DNA of 64,000 nucleotides. Origin: an uncultured Pseudohongiella sp. Lineage in GTDB: Bacteria > Pseudomonadota > Gammaproteobacteria > Pseudomonadales > Pseudohongiellaceae. Each line of letters starts with the position of its first letter. The first letter of the stretch is position 1. The translations under genes were made by a program, and so were the position numbers. Where the stretch lies: assembly GCA_902531515.1 (NCBI GenBank), contig CACAEJ010000001.1, positions 160,078 through 224,077 on the forward strand, written 5' to 3'. Shown piece after piece: positions 37,389 through 46,476 of the stretch. Below the pieces are notes generated by a model. It was not told the origin of the DNA. It saw nothing but the letters and a program-made list of their open reading frames with translations, and did not search any database.

Positions 37389-37847
37389 ATGCCAAGTCCA
37401 AGTTATTTTGAAGATTTTGAAATTGGAGCAACACAGGAGTTTGGGGAATACGAAGTTACTCAGGAGGAGATACTAGAGTTTGCCGAAAAGTATGACCCTC
37501 AACCCTTTCATTTATCTGACGCCGCGGGGAAGGCGATGCACTTCGGCGGACTTTGCGCCTCTGGGTGGCATACCTGTGCCATGGCTATGCGGATGATTGT
37601 AGAGCAAATGCCGATAGAGAATAACGGAGCTCTGGGGTCTCCAGGGATAGATGAAATTCGCTGGAAGAAACCGGTCTTCCCAGGAGATGTGCTTCGCATG
37701 AGATCAACCATTCTCAACAAGAAGTATTCAAAATCGCGTGCAGATATGGGAACTATATTTATGCAAAATGAAGTAATTAATCAAAACGATGAATTGGTTA
37801 TGAGCAATAAGCCCATCGTAATGGTAAAGAGAAGAGATATCGGCTAG
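37389..37847 (+). CDS. MaoC-like hydratase (hot-dog fold)
   Basis: 152 residues. The R-hydratase motif YDPQPFHLSD places D36 and H41 as the catalytic pair, followed by GGLCASGWHT (53-62). Such proteins hydrate enoyl-CoA or thioester substrates. It follows metY by 31 bases and is convergent with the amino-acid permease. Confidence 0.9.
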   Translation: MPSPSYFEDFEIGATQEFGEYEVTQEEILEFAEKYDPQPFHLSDAAGKAMHFGGLCASGWHTCAMAMRMIVEQMPIENNGALGSPGIDEIRWKKPVFPGDVLRMRSTILNKKYSKSRADMGTIFMQNEVINQNDELVMSNKPIVMVKRRDIG

Positions 37848-37881
37848 TTGTCAGGTTTTCAACGATGGATCAGATCTATAT

Positions 37882-39204
37882 CTATTTTTCGTTAGAATCT
37901 TTGGTTTGTGACGACGTAATATAGTAAAAGATCAGACCTACGATTATGACCCCGAAGCTGAATAAAACCTCAACAGGCCTCTCCAGTATAGTGAAAGTTA
38001 GTGTCCACCCGGTAACTCCTAGAAAAATCAAAGGCGTAATTGGAAATAAAAAAGCGCGATATGGGCGAGCGAGGTCAGGCTTTCTTGACCTCAGTACAAA
38101 CAAACCAAGGACGCTCGCAAAGGTATTGAGAGCCATCGTAAATCCTGCAAAGACAAGGACCGACTCAAAAGTAGAGGATATGATAAAAACAATTGCGATT
38201 GTGGACTGAAGAAAAATCGACCTCGCAGGGATGCCGGAAGAATTTTTACGTCCCAAAAAACTTAACTTGGGAAAGTCTTCTCCAACAACCTGTATAACTC
38301 TTGGTCCGGCCATGGTCATGGCACTGACTGTAGAGATTAAAAGTAGTGCTAGTGCTAGACCAAACAATCCACCCGCTAATTCGCCGAATACCGTTCGAGC
38401 GGCAATGGCACCAACTTCAACTTCGCCAATCATTGAATCCATAGGTGTTGTATACAAAAAAACAAAATTCAGTCCTAAGTACAATAAGGTAACGATTGAA
38501 GTACCAGATATCAGCACTAAGGGGAGAGCTCGCTGAGGGTTTTCGATTTCGCTGGAAAGATAGGTTGCAGCGTTCCATCCGGAGTAGGCAAAACTTACAT
38601 AAATTAGTGCAACTGCAAAAGCTCCGCTTGTAACTATTTGGACGTCGCTACTCGTTGGTAAGAAGGAAACTGGTTGAGGAGCTTCTACCACTATAAGCGC
38701 AGCCAATATAAACAATAAAATCACAGCGACTTTTAAAGTTGTAAATATAGTCTGAGTCCTTCCACTGTTGCGATGGTTTGAGGAATGAACGACGGATAGC
38801 AATAAAAGTAGTGATACTGCAATAAGCTGCTCCACAAAATTGGGAACATCACCAAATAAAGAAGACGTGAAGTAAGCAGAGAACGTCATAGCAGCTAAAG
38901 CGGTTGGCGCCGCAAACCCAACAGACATTGAAATCCAGCCCGAAACGAAGCCTGCGGCAGGATGGTAGATCTGAGACAGAAAGTTGTATTCGCCGCCTGA
39001 ACGAGGAAGAGTTGCGCCCAGTTCCGCATAAGAGATCGCACCGCAAAGCGCGGTAAGGCCGCCTAATATCCAGAGCAAAAGGAGCGCGAAACCAGACTGT
39101 ATGTCTAACAACTGAAAGCCGAGGCTAGTGAACACGCCTGTTCCGACCATGTTGGCCACAATTACGGCAGTTACCGTGATGTATTTGAACTTAGTTTGAG
39201 GCAT
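37882..39204 (-). CDS. APC-family amino-acid permease
   Basis: 440 residues with 12 predicted helices. The first helix has the APC motif VIVANMVGTGVFTSLG (about 15-30), whose GTG break binds the substrate amino group; helix 6 carries SFAYSGWNAATYLSSEI (about 208-224). An inner-membrane amino acid or amine importer. Could serve the amine/amino-acid metabolism suggested elsewhere, but specificity is not readable. Monocistronic. Confidence 0.9.
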   Translation of the reverse strand: MPQTKFKYITVTAVIVANMVGTGVFTSLGFQLLDIQSGFALLLLWILGGLTALCGAISYAELGATLPRSGGEYNFLSQIYHPAAGFVSGWISMSVGFAAPTALAAMTFSAYFTSSLFGDVPNFVEQLIAVSLLLLLSVVHSSNHRNSGRTQTIFTTLKVAVILLFILAALIVVEAPQPVSFLPTSSDVQIVTSGAFAVALIYVSFAYSGWNAATYLSSEIENPQRALPLVLISGTSIVTLLYLGLNFVFLYTTPMDSMIGEVEVGAIAARTVFGELAGGLFGLALALLLISTVSAMTMAGPRVIQVVGEDFPKLSFLGRKNSSGIPARSIFLQSTIAIVFIISSTFESVLVFAGFTMALNTFASVLGLFVLRSRKPDLARPYRAFLFPITPLIFLGVTGWTLTFTILERPVEVLFSFGVIIVGLIFYYITSSQTKDSNEK

Positions 39205-39415
39205 GTATTAGAGGCCGAAGTGCTTTTTTTAGTATTGTCGGGTTAAGTTCTGCTTGTTCGGTCAAATCTAGCCCATCTGTTTTAGGGTGCGCAAGGTCGA
39301 AATTCGCTGATTATCGAATTTGGCCTCAGATGTTGCACACATTAGGGTATTTGTTCTGTTATAGTAGAGAAAAAGCCCGTTTTTACTTATTTTCTGGAAA
39401 CAACGGAGGCAAATA

Positions 39416-40426
39416 ATGAGAATAAATCCAGCTGCACTTCTACGAAAATCCTGGCTCGTAGTTTGTTCGATATTTTTAATGCTCATGGTGTCGAGCGTTC
39501 AAGCGCAGGAATGGCAGCCTGATAGACTGCCAGATGGACAACCAAACATAACAGGCATGTGGGATAATGTCGGAGCAACAGCCACGCCAGTAGAAATGCC
39601 AGACGAGTTTGAAGGCAGGGTGCCGACAGCCGAAGAGCTAGCCGACTTTATTGCCCGAAGAGACGAAGCTCGAAAAGGTAATGTCTGTTCCTTGAATGAG
39701 TGCATCAGCGGAGGTCAGAGTGTTGGTGCGTACGGAAATGAATGGTTTGACTGGTATTGGTCCGATGCGGTGGTTGACGCGCCCGCCTTGGTAGTGGACC
39801 CGCCAAACGGGAGAATTCCGGCATACACGCCGGCGGCTCAAGAGGCCATTAGATTGAATGTTGCTGAAGAGCATGACTCTGCCGCAACCGTTGAAGCTGG
39901 CGACCGATGTCTATCCCGCGGCGTTTTCGGAATGATGATGCCGACAGCCTATAATAATGGAAAGCTTATCTTGCAGTCCCCAGGCTTCGTCATGATCCAT
40001 AGTGAAATGATTCATAATGCCCGAATAATTCCTATCGATGCAGGCGATCACGTTAGTGACAAAATAAAACTCTGGGAAGGTGACTCGCGCGGTCGCTGGG
40101 AAGGTAATACGCTGATTATAGAGTCAACAAATTTCAAGTATGTCAGGAATATACGAGCGCCAGGACGGGGGAATCCCCCCCAAAACGAAGGCCGTAAGAT
40201 GATCGAGACGTTTACTTTTGAGGATGAAAACACCCTCCGATATACTCTGACCGTCGACGATCCCCTCACCTACGAAGCACCTTGGACGGTTGCCTTCCCT
40301 TATTTGAAAGACAACGATTACAAGCAGTATGAATATGCGTGTCATGAAGGGAACTATGCGATGGAGACTCGCCTTAGCGGTGCTAGGGTCCTTGAGAGAG
40401 GCTTGACTGAAACAGGGAATCGCTAA
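39416..40426 (+). CDS. exported protein of unknown function, paralogue of 52788-53798
   Basis: 336 residues with a signal peptide (cleavage near VQAQ, about 31). DGQPNITGMWDNVG starts the mature part; later come GDRCLSRGVFG (about 161-171), IHNARIIPID (about 199-208), EGDSRGRWEGNTLII (about 221-235) and YEYACHEGNYAMETRL (about 304-319). The same elements appear in the same order at 52788-53798. I know proteins of this pattern as uncharacterised exported proteins from acidobacteria and proteobacteria. Two cysteines flank conserved segments. GGAGG precedes the start and a terminator follows. Confidence 0.75.
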   Translation: MRINPAALLRKSWLVVCSIFLMLMVSSVQAQEWQPDRLPDGQPNITGMWDNVGATATPVEMPDEFEGRVPTAEELADFIARRDEARKGNVCSLNECISGGQSVGAYGNEWFDWYWSDAVVDAPALVVDPPNGRIPAYTPAAQEAIRLNVAEEHDSAATVEAGDRCLSRGVFGMMMPTAYNNGKLILQSPGFVMIHSEMIHNARIIPIDAGDHVSDKIKLWEGDSRGRWEGNTLIIESTNFKYVRNIRAPGRGNPPQNEGRKMIETFTFEDENTLRYTLTVDDPLTYEAPWTVAFPYLKDNDYKQYEYACHEGNYAMETRLSGARVLERGLTETGNR

Positions 40427-40447
40427 ACGAGAATAAAAACCTTAAAG

Positions 40448-40494
40448 AGGTCAGTGTAAAGATACGTTACCGTGTTTTTACGCTGACCTTTTTT
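40448..40494 (+). terminator. rho-independent terminator
   Basis: AGGTCAGTGTAAA (40448-40460) pairs over 13 positions (one G-T) with TTTACGCTGACCT (40477-40489), followed by five more T. It ends transcription of the 39416-40426 gene, 21 bases past its stop. Confidence 0.88.
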
Positions 40495-40513
40495 GTCTAA
40501 CTGAGAATAAGCC

Positions 40514-41944
40514 ATGAATACACGTATAATGCTCGGCCTATTGATTTGCTCTGCTATTCCCGAGTGGCTTTTTGGACAATCACCTGTCGGAGACACTCTG
40601 AGTGAGGCCCGCTCAATTGATGGCTCCTACATAAGCTGGAAAGAACACTTGATTGACGACCCTGTCATATCCGGTGTCCCATTTAGTGGCAGCGATGGTT
40701 TGGTTATGGGGGATTTAGACCTAGACGGAGTAGATGACATAGTTTCGGTTCATGAGTCAGATTCAAGCTACGATTCTACCGTTCCCGGAGAAACGCCGGA
40801 TGCTATGGGTCATGTCAGAATAGCTTTCGGTTCAGAGGATCCCGATAAATGGGAAAATATTACACTAGGCGAAGGCGCTGATGCCTCGGCTGCTGAAGAT
40901 GCTGCCATTGCGGATGTTAATGGAGATGGTTTTCCAGACATCATGGTTGCTGCCGAGTTATCACACTTAATTTACTTTCAAAATCCCGGCGAGAATATTA
41001 GAACCCAAGCATGGGAAAGGTTAATTCTCCCCATGACGCAGGGCCGAGGTTCTTATATCAGGGTTTTCTTGGCGGACTTAGATGGCGATGGGCTGCCGGA
41101 AACCATCGCACCGAATAAGGGTGCACAAAGACCCACCGTAGAGGACTATCGACGCTCAACCGCCGCTTCTATATACAAATTTAGTGGGGACCCTTTGTTA
41201 GGTTCCAACTGGAGCGAAATTGAACTTGGTTTTTTCAGTAATCCAAGAAACTCTGAACCTGTGGATATAGATGGTGACGGGGATATGGATATCATTGTGG
41301 GTAGCAATGGTGAAAATCGCATAATACTGTTTGAGAATGTTGATCCCAAAAATCTTATCTTCATCGAGCACGCTATAGGCGTATATGGGCCGAAGACAAA
41401 TGGGTTTAATATGGAGTTCCTGGATCTTAATGGGGATGGACGTCTCGATATCATTGGTGCCGCTGGTAGAACATTAGCTTGGTTCGAACAACCCGCTGAA
41501 ATCGACCATGCTTGGATTTCAAGAACCATCGGATCATTTGACCCTGATAGCATGACGGGTTTTGAAACCGATGACATCAATGGGGATGGTCTTATTGATA
41601 TCATTGCGGGCAGCTACAGTAGAGGCCCTAGAATGGGCGATGGTGATGTGACCGCAGAGGATTCGCTTGGAAGGATAGGCTGGTTTGAAAACCCAGGCGA
41701 CTTAGAAAGACAGTGGATTCGACATGATATATCAAGGAGGAAGAGAGGAATGTACGACAAATTTATTGCCAGAGATCTCGATGGTGATGGGGATACTGAT
41801 TTTATTGCAACCCGTGGGAACAGTTATCCGTATGATGGCGTTTTTTGGCTTGAGCAGTTGAGAACGGCAACGCCCCAGCCGGCCTTCGAAAGGGCTAGAG
41901 AGATGGACAGCCCCGAAATGCCATTATCAAACATAAAGAATTAG
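40514..41944 (+). CDS. exported FG-GAP/VCBS repeat protein
   Basis: 476 residues, signal peptide ending near LFGQ (about 22). Seven calcium-loop motifs of the D-x-[DN]-x-D-G type are visible, including DLDLDGVDD, DVNGDGFPD, DLDGDGLPE, DIDGDGDMD, DLNGDGRLD, DINGDGLID and DLDGDGDTD, each followed by a short strand, giving an integrin-alpha-like beta-propeller. Likely a periplasmic or surface binding protein. It precedes two tandem PQQ enzymes by 67 bases on the same strand and may belong with them. Confidence 0.88.
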   Translation: MNTRIMLGLLICSAIPEWLFGQSPVGDTLSEARSIDGSYISWKEHLIDDPVISGVPFSGSDGLVMGDLDLDGVDDIVSVHESDSSYDSTVPGETPDAMGHVRIAFGSEDPDKWENITLGEGADASAAEDAAIADVNGDGFPDIMVAAELSHLIYFQNPGENIRTQAWERLILPMTQGRGSYIRVFLADLDGDGLPETIAPNKGAQRPTVEDYRRSTAASIYKFSGDPLLGSNWSEIELGFFSNPRNSEPVDIDGDGDMDIIVGSNGENRIILFENVDPKNLIFIEHAIGVYGPKTNGFNMEFLDLNGDGRLDIIGAAGRTLAWFEQPAEIDHAWISRTIGSFDPDSMTGFETDDINGDGLIDIIAGSYSRGPRMGDGDVTAEDSLGRIGWFENPGDLERQWIRHDISRRKRGMYDKFIARDLDGDGDTDFIATRGNSYPYDGVFWLEQLRTATPQPAFERAREMDSPEMPLSNIKN

Positions 41945-42011
41945 AATAGACGCTATTTTTTATCAAACCTAGCAACTTAATATCATAAACAGAATATCTG
42001 GGAGAATTGAC

Positions 42012-43958
42012 ATGAGAAAAATTGCCTCACTTATTTTTTTTCTGGTTGCAGTTGCTTCTTGTGCGCCGGAGCCAATGGATTCAAGGGAAGAGGTTGCCGG
42101 GGAGTGGCACCATGCAGGAGGGAGTCACTTTTCTGAGAAGTATGCTGATCTTGATCAGATTAATGCTCAAAATTTCAACGAACTGGAAATTGCCTGGCGA
42201 TGGCAGTCGATAGATGTAAATTTGCCCAGAAATATAGCTTATGCGACTGGAGATTATCGAGCCGTGCCTTTGCTGATAGAAGGCGTCATGTACACTAATA
42301 CAAACCATGGTCAGGTAGTAGCGCTAGATCCAGCGACGGGCGAGCTAATATGGAGCTTTGATCCAGAAAGTTATGCGTTAGGCAGGCCGGTTTTTTCCCC
42401 CGCTCAAACTAGGGGTATAGAGTATTGGACTGACGGGAATATCAGTCGGATTTTTATAGCTACTCTTGGCAAACAATTGGTATCCATCGATTTAGAGACT
42501 GGCAGGCCGGACCCTAACTTTGGTGACGAGGGATTCGTAGACTTGCGTGATAACTTTGGCAAGCTTGAATTTGAAATTGACAACATAACACACGGCGCAC
42601 CGCCGATTGCGGTTGGTAGCTCGGTGATTATAGGGTCAAAAATTTTTGACTATACGTTATTCAATCGCAGTCCCCCTGGTCATGTGCGAGCCTATGATGC
42701 ATATACGGGCGAATTTAAGTGGAGATTCAATACGATCCCTCAACAAGGTGAACCTTATACAGAAACTTGGGAAAGTGGTTCATGGCGTGAAGCGGGAAAC
42801 ACTAACGTTTGGACATTTATGTCAGCAGACGATGAAGCTGGGATCGTCTACTTGCCAACTTCCACGCCGACTAATGATTACTGGGGCGGCAAGCGACTAG
42901 GTGAAAATCTTTTTGCTGAGTCAATCGTTGCGTTGGATGCGGATACAGGCGAAAGGTTGTGGCATTTTCAGACCGTGCATCATGGTCTTTGGGATTATGA
43001 TGTAGCTTCTGCTCCCAACTTGGTCGATATTGTTGTAGATGGAAGGCCAATCAAAGCAGTTGCGCAAGTATCAAAGACCGGTTTCACCTATGTTTTTGAT
43101 CGTATAAGTGGTGAGCCAGTTTGGCCTATCGAAGAAAGGCCGGTGCCTCCCAGTGGCGTGCCAGGAGAGCGAGCTCATCCTACTCAACCTTTTCCTACGA
43201 AACCAGCTCCATTCGAGAGGCAGGGGATGACAGAAGGCGACCTGATCGATTTTACGCCTGAAATACATGCAGCTGCAGCAGAGATAGCCTCCAAATTGGT
43301 GCTTGGTCCTATTTTCACTCCGCCAATCGTCCAGGGCACAAATGGTAAAGACGCAACTGTCTTTTTGCCTGGTGCCGGTGGAGGAGCCAACTTCCCTGGA
43401 GCGAATGTTGATCCTGAGACAGGAATACTATATGTGCCCTCGCACACCCGACCCTATGCCATGTCGTTGGTCGAACCTGATGACCCAGATTCAGATTGGC
43501 CCTACGTAATCAATGTGCAACGAAATATAGGTCCAATGGGCTTGCCGTTGACCAAGCCACCATATAGGCGTATCACTGCCATCGATTTAAACACTGGTGA
43601 GCATGTCTGGCAGACGCCTTTCGGGAGAGGTCCCGCAAATCATCCTTTATTAGCGCATCTTGAATTGCCTGATCTAGGCAGTGTATTCACTGATGTGTCA
43701 GCCGAGGGCGGAATACTGATAACCGAGGGATTAGTTATCTCGCATTTACCGCAGAAAGACGAGGTCGATGAGGATGCGGATGGTTCGGTTCTTGTCGCGT
43801 ACGATAAATTGACGGGGGAAAAAGTTGGAGAGGTTCTTGTTGATCGGCGTCTTCATGGTCCTGTCATGTCTTATCTTTATGGCGGGAAACAGTATGTTAC
43901 GATTGCAGGTGGGCGCTTTGACACGTCAGAAATGATTTCTTTTGCTTTGCCTGACTGA
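42012..43958 (+). CDS. PQQ-dependent dehydrogenase, lipoprotein (quinoprotein no. 2)
   Basis: 648 residues. The leader VAVASC (Cys17) is a lipobox, so this enzyme is tethered to a membrane rather than free. The PQQ propeller opens with HFSEKYADLDQINAQN (about 38-53). VHHGLWDYD has W327 and D328 as the catalytic region, and QVSKTGFTYVFDRISG has the family lysine. The segment WPIEERPVPPSGVPGERA is nearly shared with the enzyme at 9914, so the two are paralogues. GGGAG precedes the start. A second PQQ gene with a cytochrome domain starts 11 bases after its stop. Confidence 0.92.
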   Translation: MRKIASLIFFLVAVASCAPEPMDSREEVAGEWHHAGGSHFSEKYADLDQINAQNFNELEIAWRWQSIDVNLPRNIAYATGDYRAVPLLIEGVMYTNTNHGQVVALDPATGELIWSFDPESYALGRPVFSPAQTRGIEYWTDGNISRIFIATLGKQLVSIDLETGRPDPNFGDEGFVDLRDNFGKLEFEIDNITHGAPPIAVGSSVIIGSKIFDYTLFNRSPPGHVRAYDAYTGEFKWRFNTIPQQGEPYTETWESGSWREAGNTNVWTFMSADDEAGIVYLPTSTPTNDYWGGKRLGENLFAESIVALDADTGERLWHFQTVHHGLWDYDVASAPNLVDIVVDGRPIKAVAQVSKTGFTYVFDRISGEPVWPIEERPVPPSGVPGERAHPTQPFPTKPAPFERQGMTEGDLIDFTPEIHAAAAEIASKLVLGPIFTPPIVQGTNGKDATVFLPGAGGGANFPGANVDPETGILYVPSHTRPYAMSLVEPDDPDSDWPYVINVQRNIGPMGLPLTKPPYRRITAIDLNTGEHVWQTPFGRGPANHPLLAHLELPDLGSVFTDVSAEGGILITEGLVISHLPQKDEVDEDADGSVLVAYDKLTGEKVGEVLVDRRLHGPVMSYLYGGKQYVTIAGGRFDTSEMISFALPD

Positions 43959-43969
43959 CGGAAACATGA

Positions 43970-46081
43970 ATGAATAGGCGAACTAGTTTCTTATATTTTT
44001 TAGCAGTTCTTTTGATTGTAAGTTTGCAGCAAGTTTCTGTTCGTGCGCAGACGCTGAGTTTTTCGCAGACACAGGTCGCGGAAGGTAAGGAGCTTTATGA
44101 CATTAACTGTGCGTCATGTCATGGAGTTAGCCTGGAAGGCGCAGCAGTAATTCCAAGTTTGTCAGGTGCTTCTTTCAACGCTAAGTGGAGTGAAGCACCA
44201 TTAAAGAATTTAGCGATCGAATTGCGCCAAATGCCGCCAGGAAGCCAAACCCTCCTTACCGAAGATGACTACAAATCTATCACTGCCTACCTAATGACAT
44301 TTAATGGATTCGCATACACTGAGTCTGCTGCGGCGGGGGGGTTGGATTTTGAATCAGAATTAAAGTTGCCCGTTTTTTCAGACGTTGTTCGCGTAGCGGA
44401 GCAAAGTGTCGCGGAGGGCGCTGCTGAAATCCTATCGCGATTCACGACGGTATCGGACGCAATGTTATTAAACCCGCCAGCAGAGGACTGGTTAATATGG
44501 CAGGGAAGTTATGACAACCATGGCTTCAGCGCTCTTGATCAAATAAACCGAGAAAATGTCGGTGGCTTAGAGCTTTCGTGGAGAATGCCTCTACAAACTG
44601 GCGTTAATAATCCTGGGCCTCTGGTACATGATGGAGTCATGTATCTTTTTACATTTCCAGATACAGTTTTAGCAATTGATGCGAGTAATGGATCTCTGCT
44701 ATGGCGTTATGAACATCACTCTGAAGTGCAACCTAGCCAGAAGAAAGGAGTTGCTCTGCATGGAGATCTAGTCTACGTACCAACGTCTGACTTGCATGTG
44801 TTGGCACTGAATGCAAGGACTGGCAAGCTTGTCTGGGATCATAAAATCGAGACGGGTGATAAATACGAGGGCTACCACTTGCGCATGTCTCCTTTTGTAG
44901 TTGGGGAAACTGTGATTCAAGGGATTACCTCTTTAAGGATCCCAGAGGGTGGTTGGATTGATGGGATTGACCGCACTACCGGAGCCCATAAGTGGCGCTT
45001 CTATACCATCCCTCGCCCAGGTGAGCCGGGCGGAAATACTTGGAATGGTATCCCCATAGAGGAGAGGAGCGGAGGGTCCGTTTGGAATGCTGGCGCATAT
45101 GATCCAGAGCTCGGGTTAGTCTACTTTGGAGTTGCGCCAACTTACAATACAGCTCCGTTGCTGTATCCGGTGAACATCGGCGGCATTACTAATGATGCTC
45201 TTTATACAAATGCCACGATTGCATTGAGGCCAGAGACCGGTGAGCTTGTTTGGCACTACCAGCACTTGGAGAACGATCAATGGGATCTAGACTGGGCTTT
45301 TGAGCGTCAAATTGTGGATATTAATTTCAGAGGACAGGATCGTCGGGCTGTCATCAACATGGGTAAGCTTGGCATTTTAGATGCTGTAGATTCCGCGACG
45401 GGGGATTATCTCTTTTCGATGGATATGGGACTTCAGAATGTTGTAACAGATATTGATCCGTTGACAGGTTATAAAAATATAAACCCTTATACGATTCCTC
45501 AGTTAGAGGAGCAAAGACTGGTTTGCTCTAATCATTATGGAGCTAAAAGCTGGCCTCCAGCGGCGTATAATCCTCATACTAAGAGGCTTTACCTGCCGCT
45601 CAATGAAGGCTGTTTGGAGGCGGGACCTGAAGGGCGTTATCAGGTTCTGACAACGAACATGCAATTTAAGGAGGCTCTATTCCCGGGGAGCAATGGCAAC
45701 ATGGGTCGGGTGCAGGCTCTTGACCTTGAGAATCAGGAAATCGAATGGACGCATCGGCAACCGAGCCCAGTGATTAGTTCGATCTTGGCTACGGCGGGCG
45801 GTATTGTTTTTTCCGGTGACTTGAATCGTCAATTTAGGGCCTTTAACGATGAAACAGGTGAGATCTTGTGGCAGGGAATGTTAGATGACGTTCCTAGCTC
45901 AACAATAATAACTTATGCGGTAGACGGGACTCAGTACGTTGCCATTGTAGCAGGACAGACTGGCTATCATGTGAACGACTGGTCGCGAATGTTTAGTATT
46001 TTCGCGGAGCCGGAGGGCATGCCTTTTAATGATTCTCCCAAAGGCGGCGCAGCCATTTGGGTTTTCGCGTTAGGCCAATAA
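43970..46081 (+). CDS. quinohaemoprotein: N-terminal cytochrome c fused to a PQQ dehydrogenase (quinoprotein no. 3)
   Basis: 703 residues. After a signal peptide (near VRAQ, about 27) comes a cytochrome c domain with C47-A-S-C50-H51 and likely axial M88 (LRQMPPG), then a PQQ propeller from about 165 (WLIWQGSYDNHGFSALDQIN). It would pass electrons from PQQ to its own haem. The propeller is of alcohol-dehydrogenase type; the catalytic motif is W438-D439-L-D441 without the HH of its neighbours. The aspartate two residues after the catalytic one is the feature linked to lanthanide use in XoxF-type enzymes. N-terminal haem order resembles polyvinyl-alcohol dehydrogenase. Cotranscribed with 42012. 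Confidence 0.92.
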   Translation: MNRRTSFLYFLAVLLIVSLQQVSVRAQTLSFSQTQVAEGKELYDINCASCHGVSLEGAAVIPSLSGASFNAKWSEAPLKNLAIELRQMPPGSQTLLTEDDYKSITAYLMTFNGFAYTESAAAGGLDFESELKLPVFSDVVRVAEQSVAEGAAEILSRFTTVSDAMLLNPPAEDWLIWQGSYDNHGFSALDQINRENVGGLELSWRMPLQTGVNNPGPLVHDGVMYLFTFPDTVLAIDASNGSLLWRYEHHSEVQPSQKKGVALHGDLVYVPTSDLHVLALNARTGKLVWDHKIETGDKYEGYHLRMSPFVVGETVIQGITSLRIPEGGWIDGIDRTTGAHKWRFYTIPRPGEPGGNTWNGIPIEERSGGSVWNAGAYDPELGLVYFGVAPTYNTAPLLYPVNIGGITNDALYTNATIALRPETGELVWHYQHLENDQWDLDWAFERQIVDINFRGQDRRAVINMGKLGILDAVDSATGDYLFSMDMGLQNVVTDIDPLTGYKNINPYTIPQLEEQRLVCSNHYGAKSWPPAAYNPHTKRLYLPLNEGCLEAGPEGRYQVLTTNMQFKEALFPGSNGNMGRVQALDLENQEIEWTHRQPSPVISSILATAGGIVFSGDLNRQFRAFNDETGEILWQGMLDDVPSSTIITYAVDGTQYVAIVAGQTGYHVNDWSRMFSIFAEPEGMPFNDSPKGGAAIWVFALGQ

Positions 46082-46090
46082 TTCCGATCC

Positions 46091-46417
46091 GTGTTTACAT
46101 TTCCACTGCATTTGTCGCTTCATTTCTTAGTTCCCGGGATAGTAGCTGGTGTATTTTTCCGAGCTCAGTGGCGGAAAGCATACATTGTCATGATTGCTAC
46201 GATGTTAGTAGACATTGATCATTTGTTGAGCAGTCCAATATTTGATCCTGATAGATGCAGCATAGGAACTCATCCACTGCATGAACCATTTTTCTTTCCA
46301 GTTTTCTTGATGCTGAGCTTGGTTCCGAGGTCTAGGTTTTTAGGGCTTGGATTGGTCATACACATGTTTTTAGACAGTTTAGATTGTCAGGTCACAAACG
46401 GTGTCTGGTTCGTCTAA
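46091..46417 (+). CDS. DUF6122 family membrane protein
   Basis: 108 residues with three hydrophobic helices and the DUF6122 motifs LHFLVPGIVAGVFFR (about 10-24), MLVDIDHLL (about 38-46) and GTHPLHEP (about 59-66). The conserved D-x-D-H and HPLH suggest metal binding, similar to YdjM-like membrane hydrolases. It starts with GTG 9 bases after the PQQ gene stop, so it is probably in the same transcript. Function unknown. Confidence 0.8.
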   Translation: MFTFPLHLSLHFLVPGIVAGVFFRAQWRKAYIVMIATMLVDIDHLLSSPIFDPDRCSIGTHPLHEPFFFPVFLMLSLVPRSRFLGLGLVIHMFLDSLDCQVTNGVWFV

Positions 46418-46476
46418 TGTTTTAATTTCTATAAATGGGGGATATTTGCAAAAGAAATTCATGTAACCTAAGTGCT

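Noticed and set aside
41146..41604. Minus-strand open frame of 152 codons within the FG-GAP gene
   Set aside because: It reads the reverse of repeated GAT/GGT-rich calcium loops, giving Ser/Ile/Pro-rich repeats; shadow.
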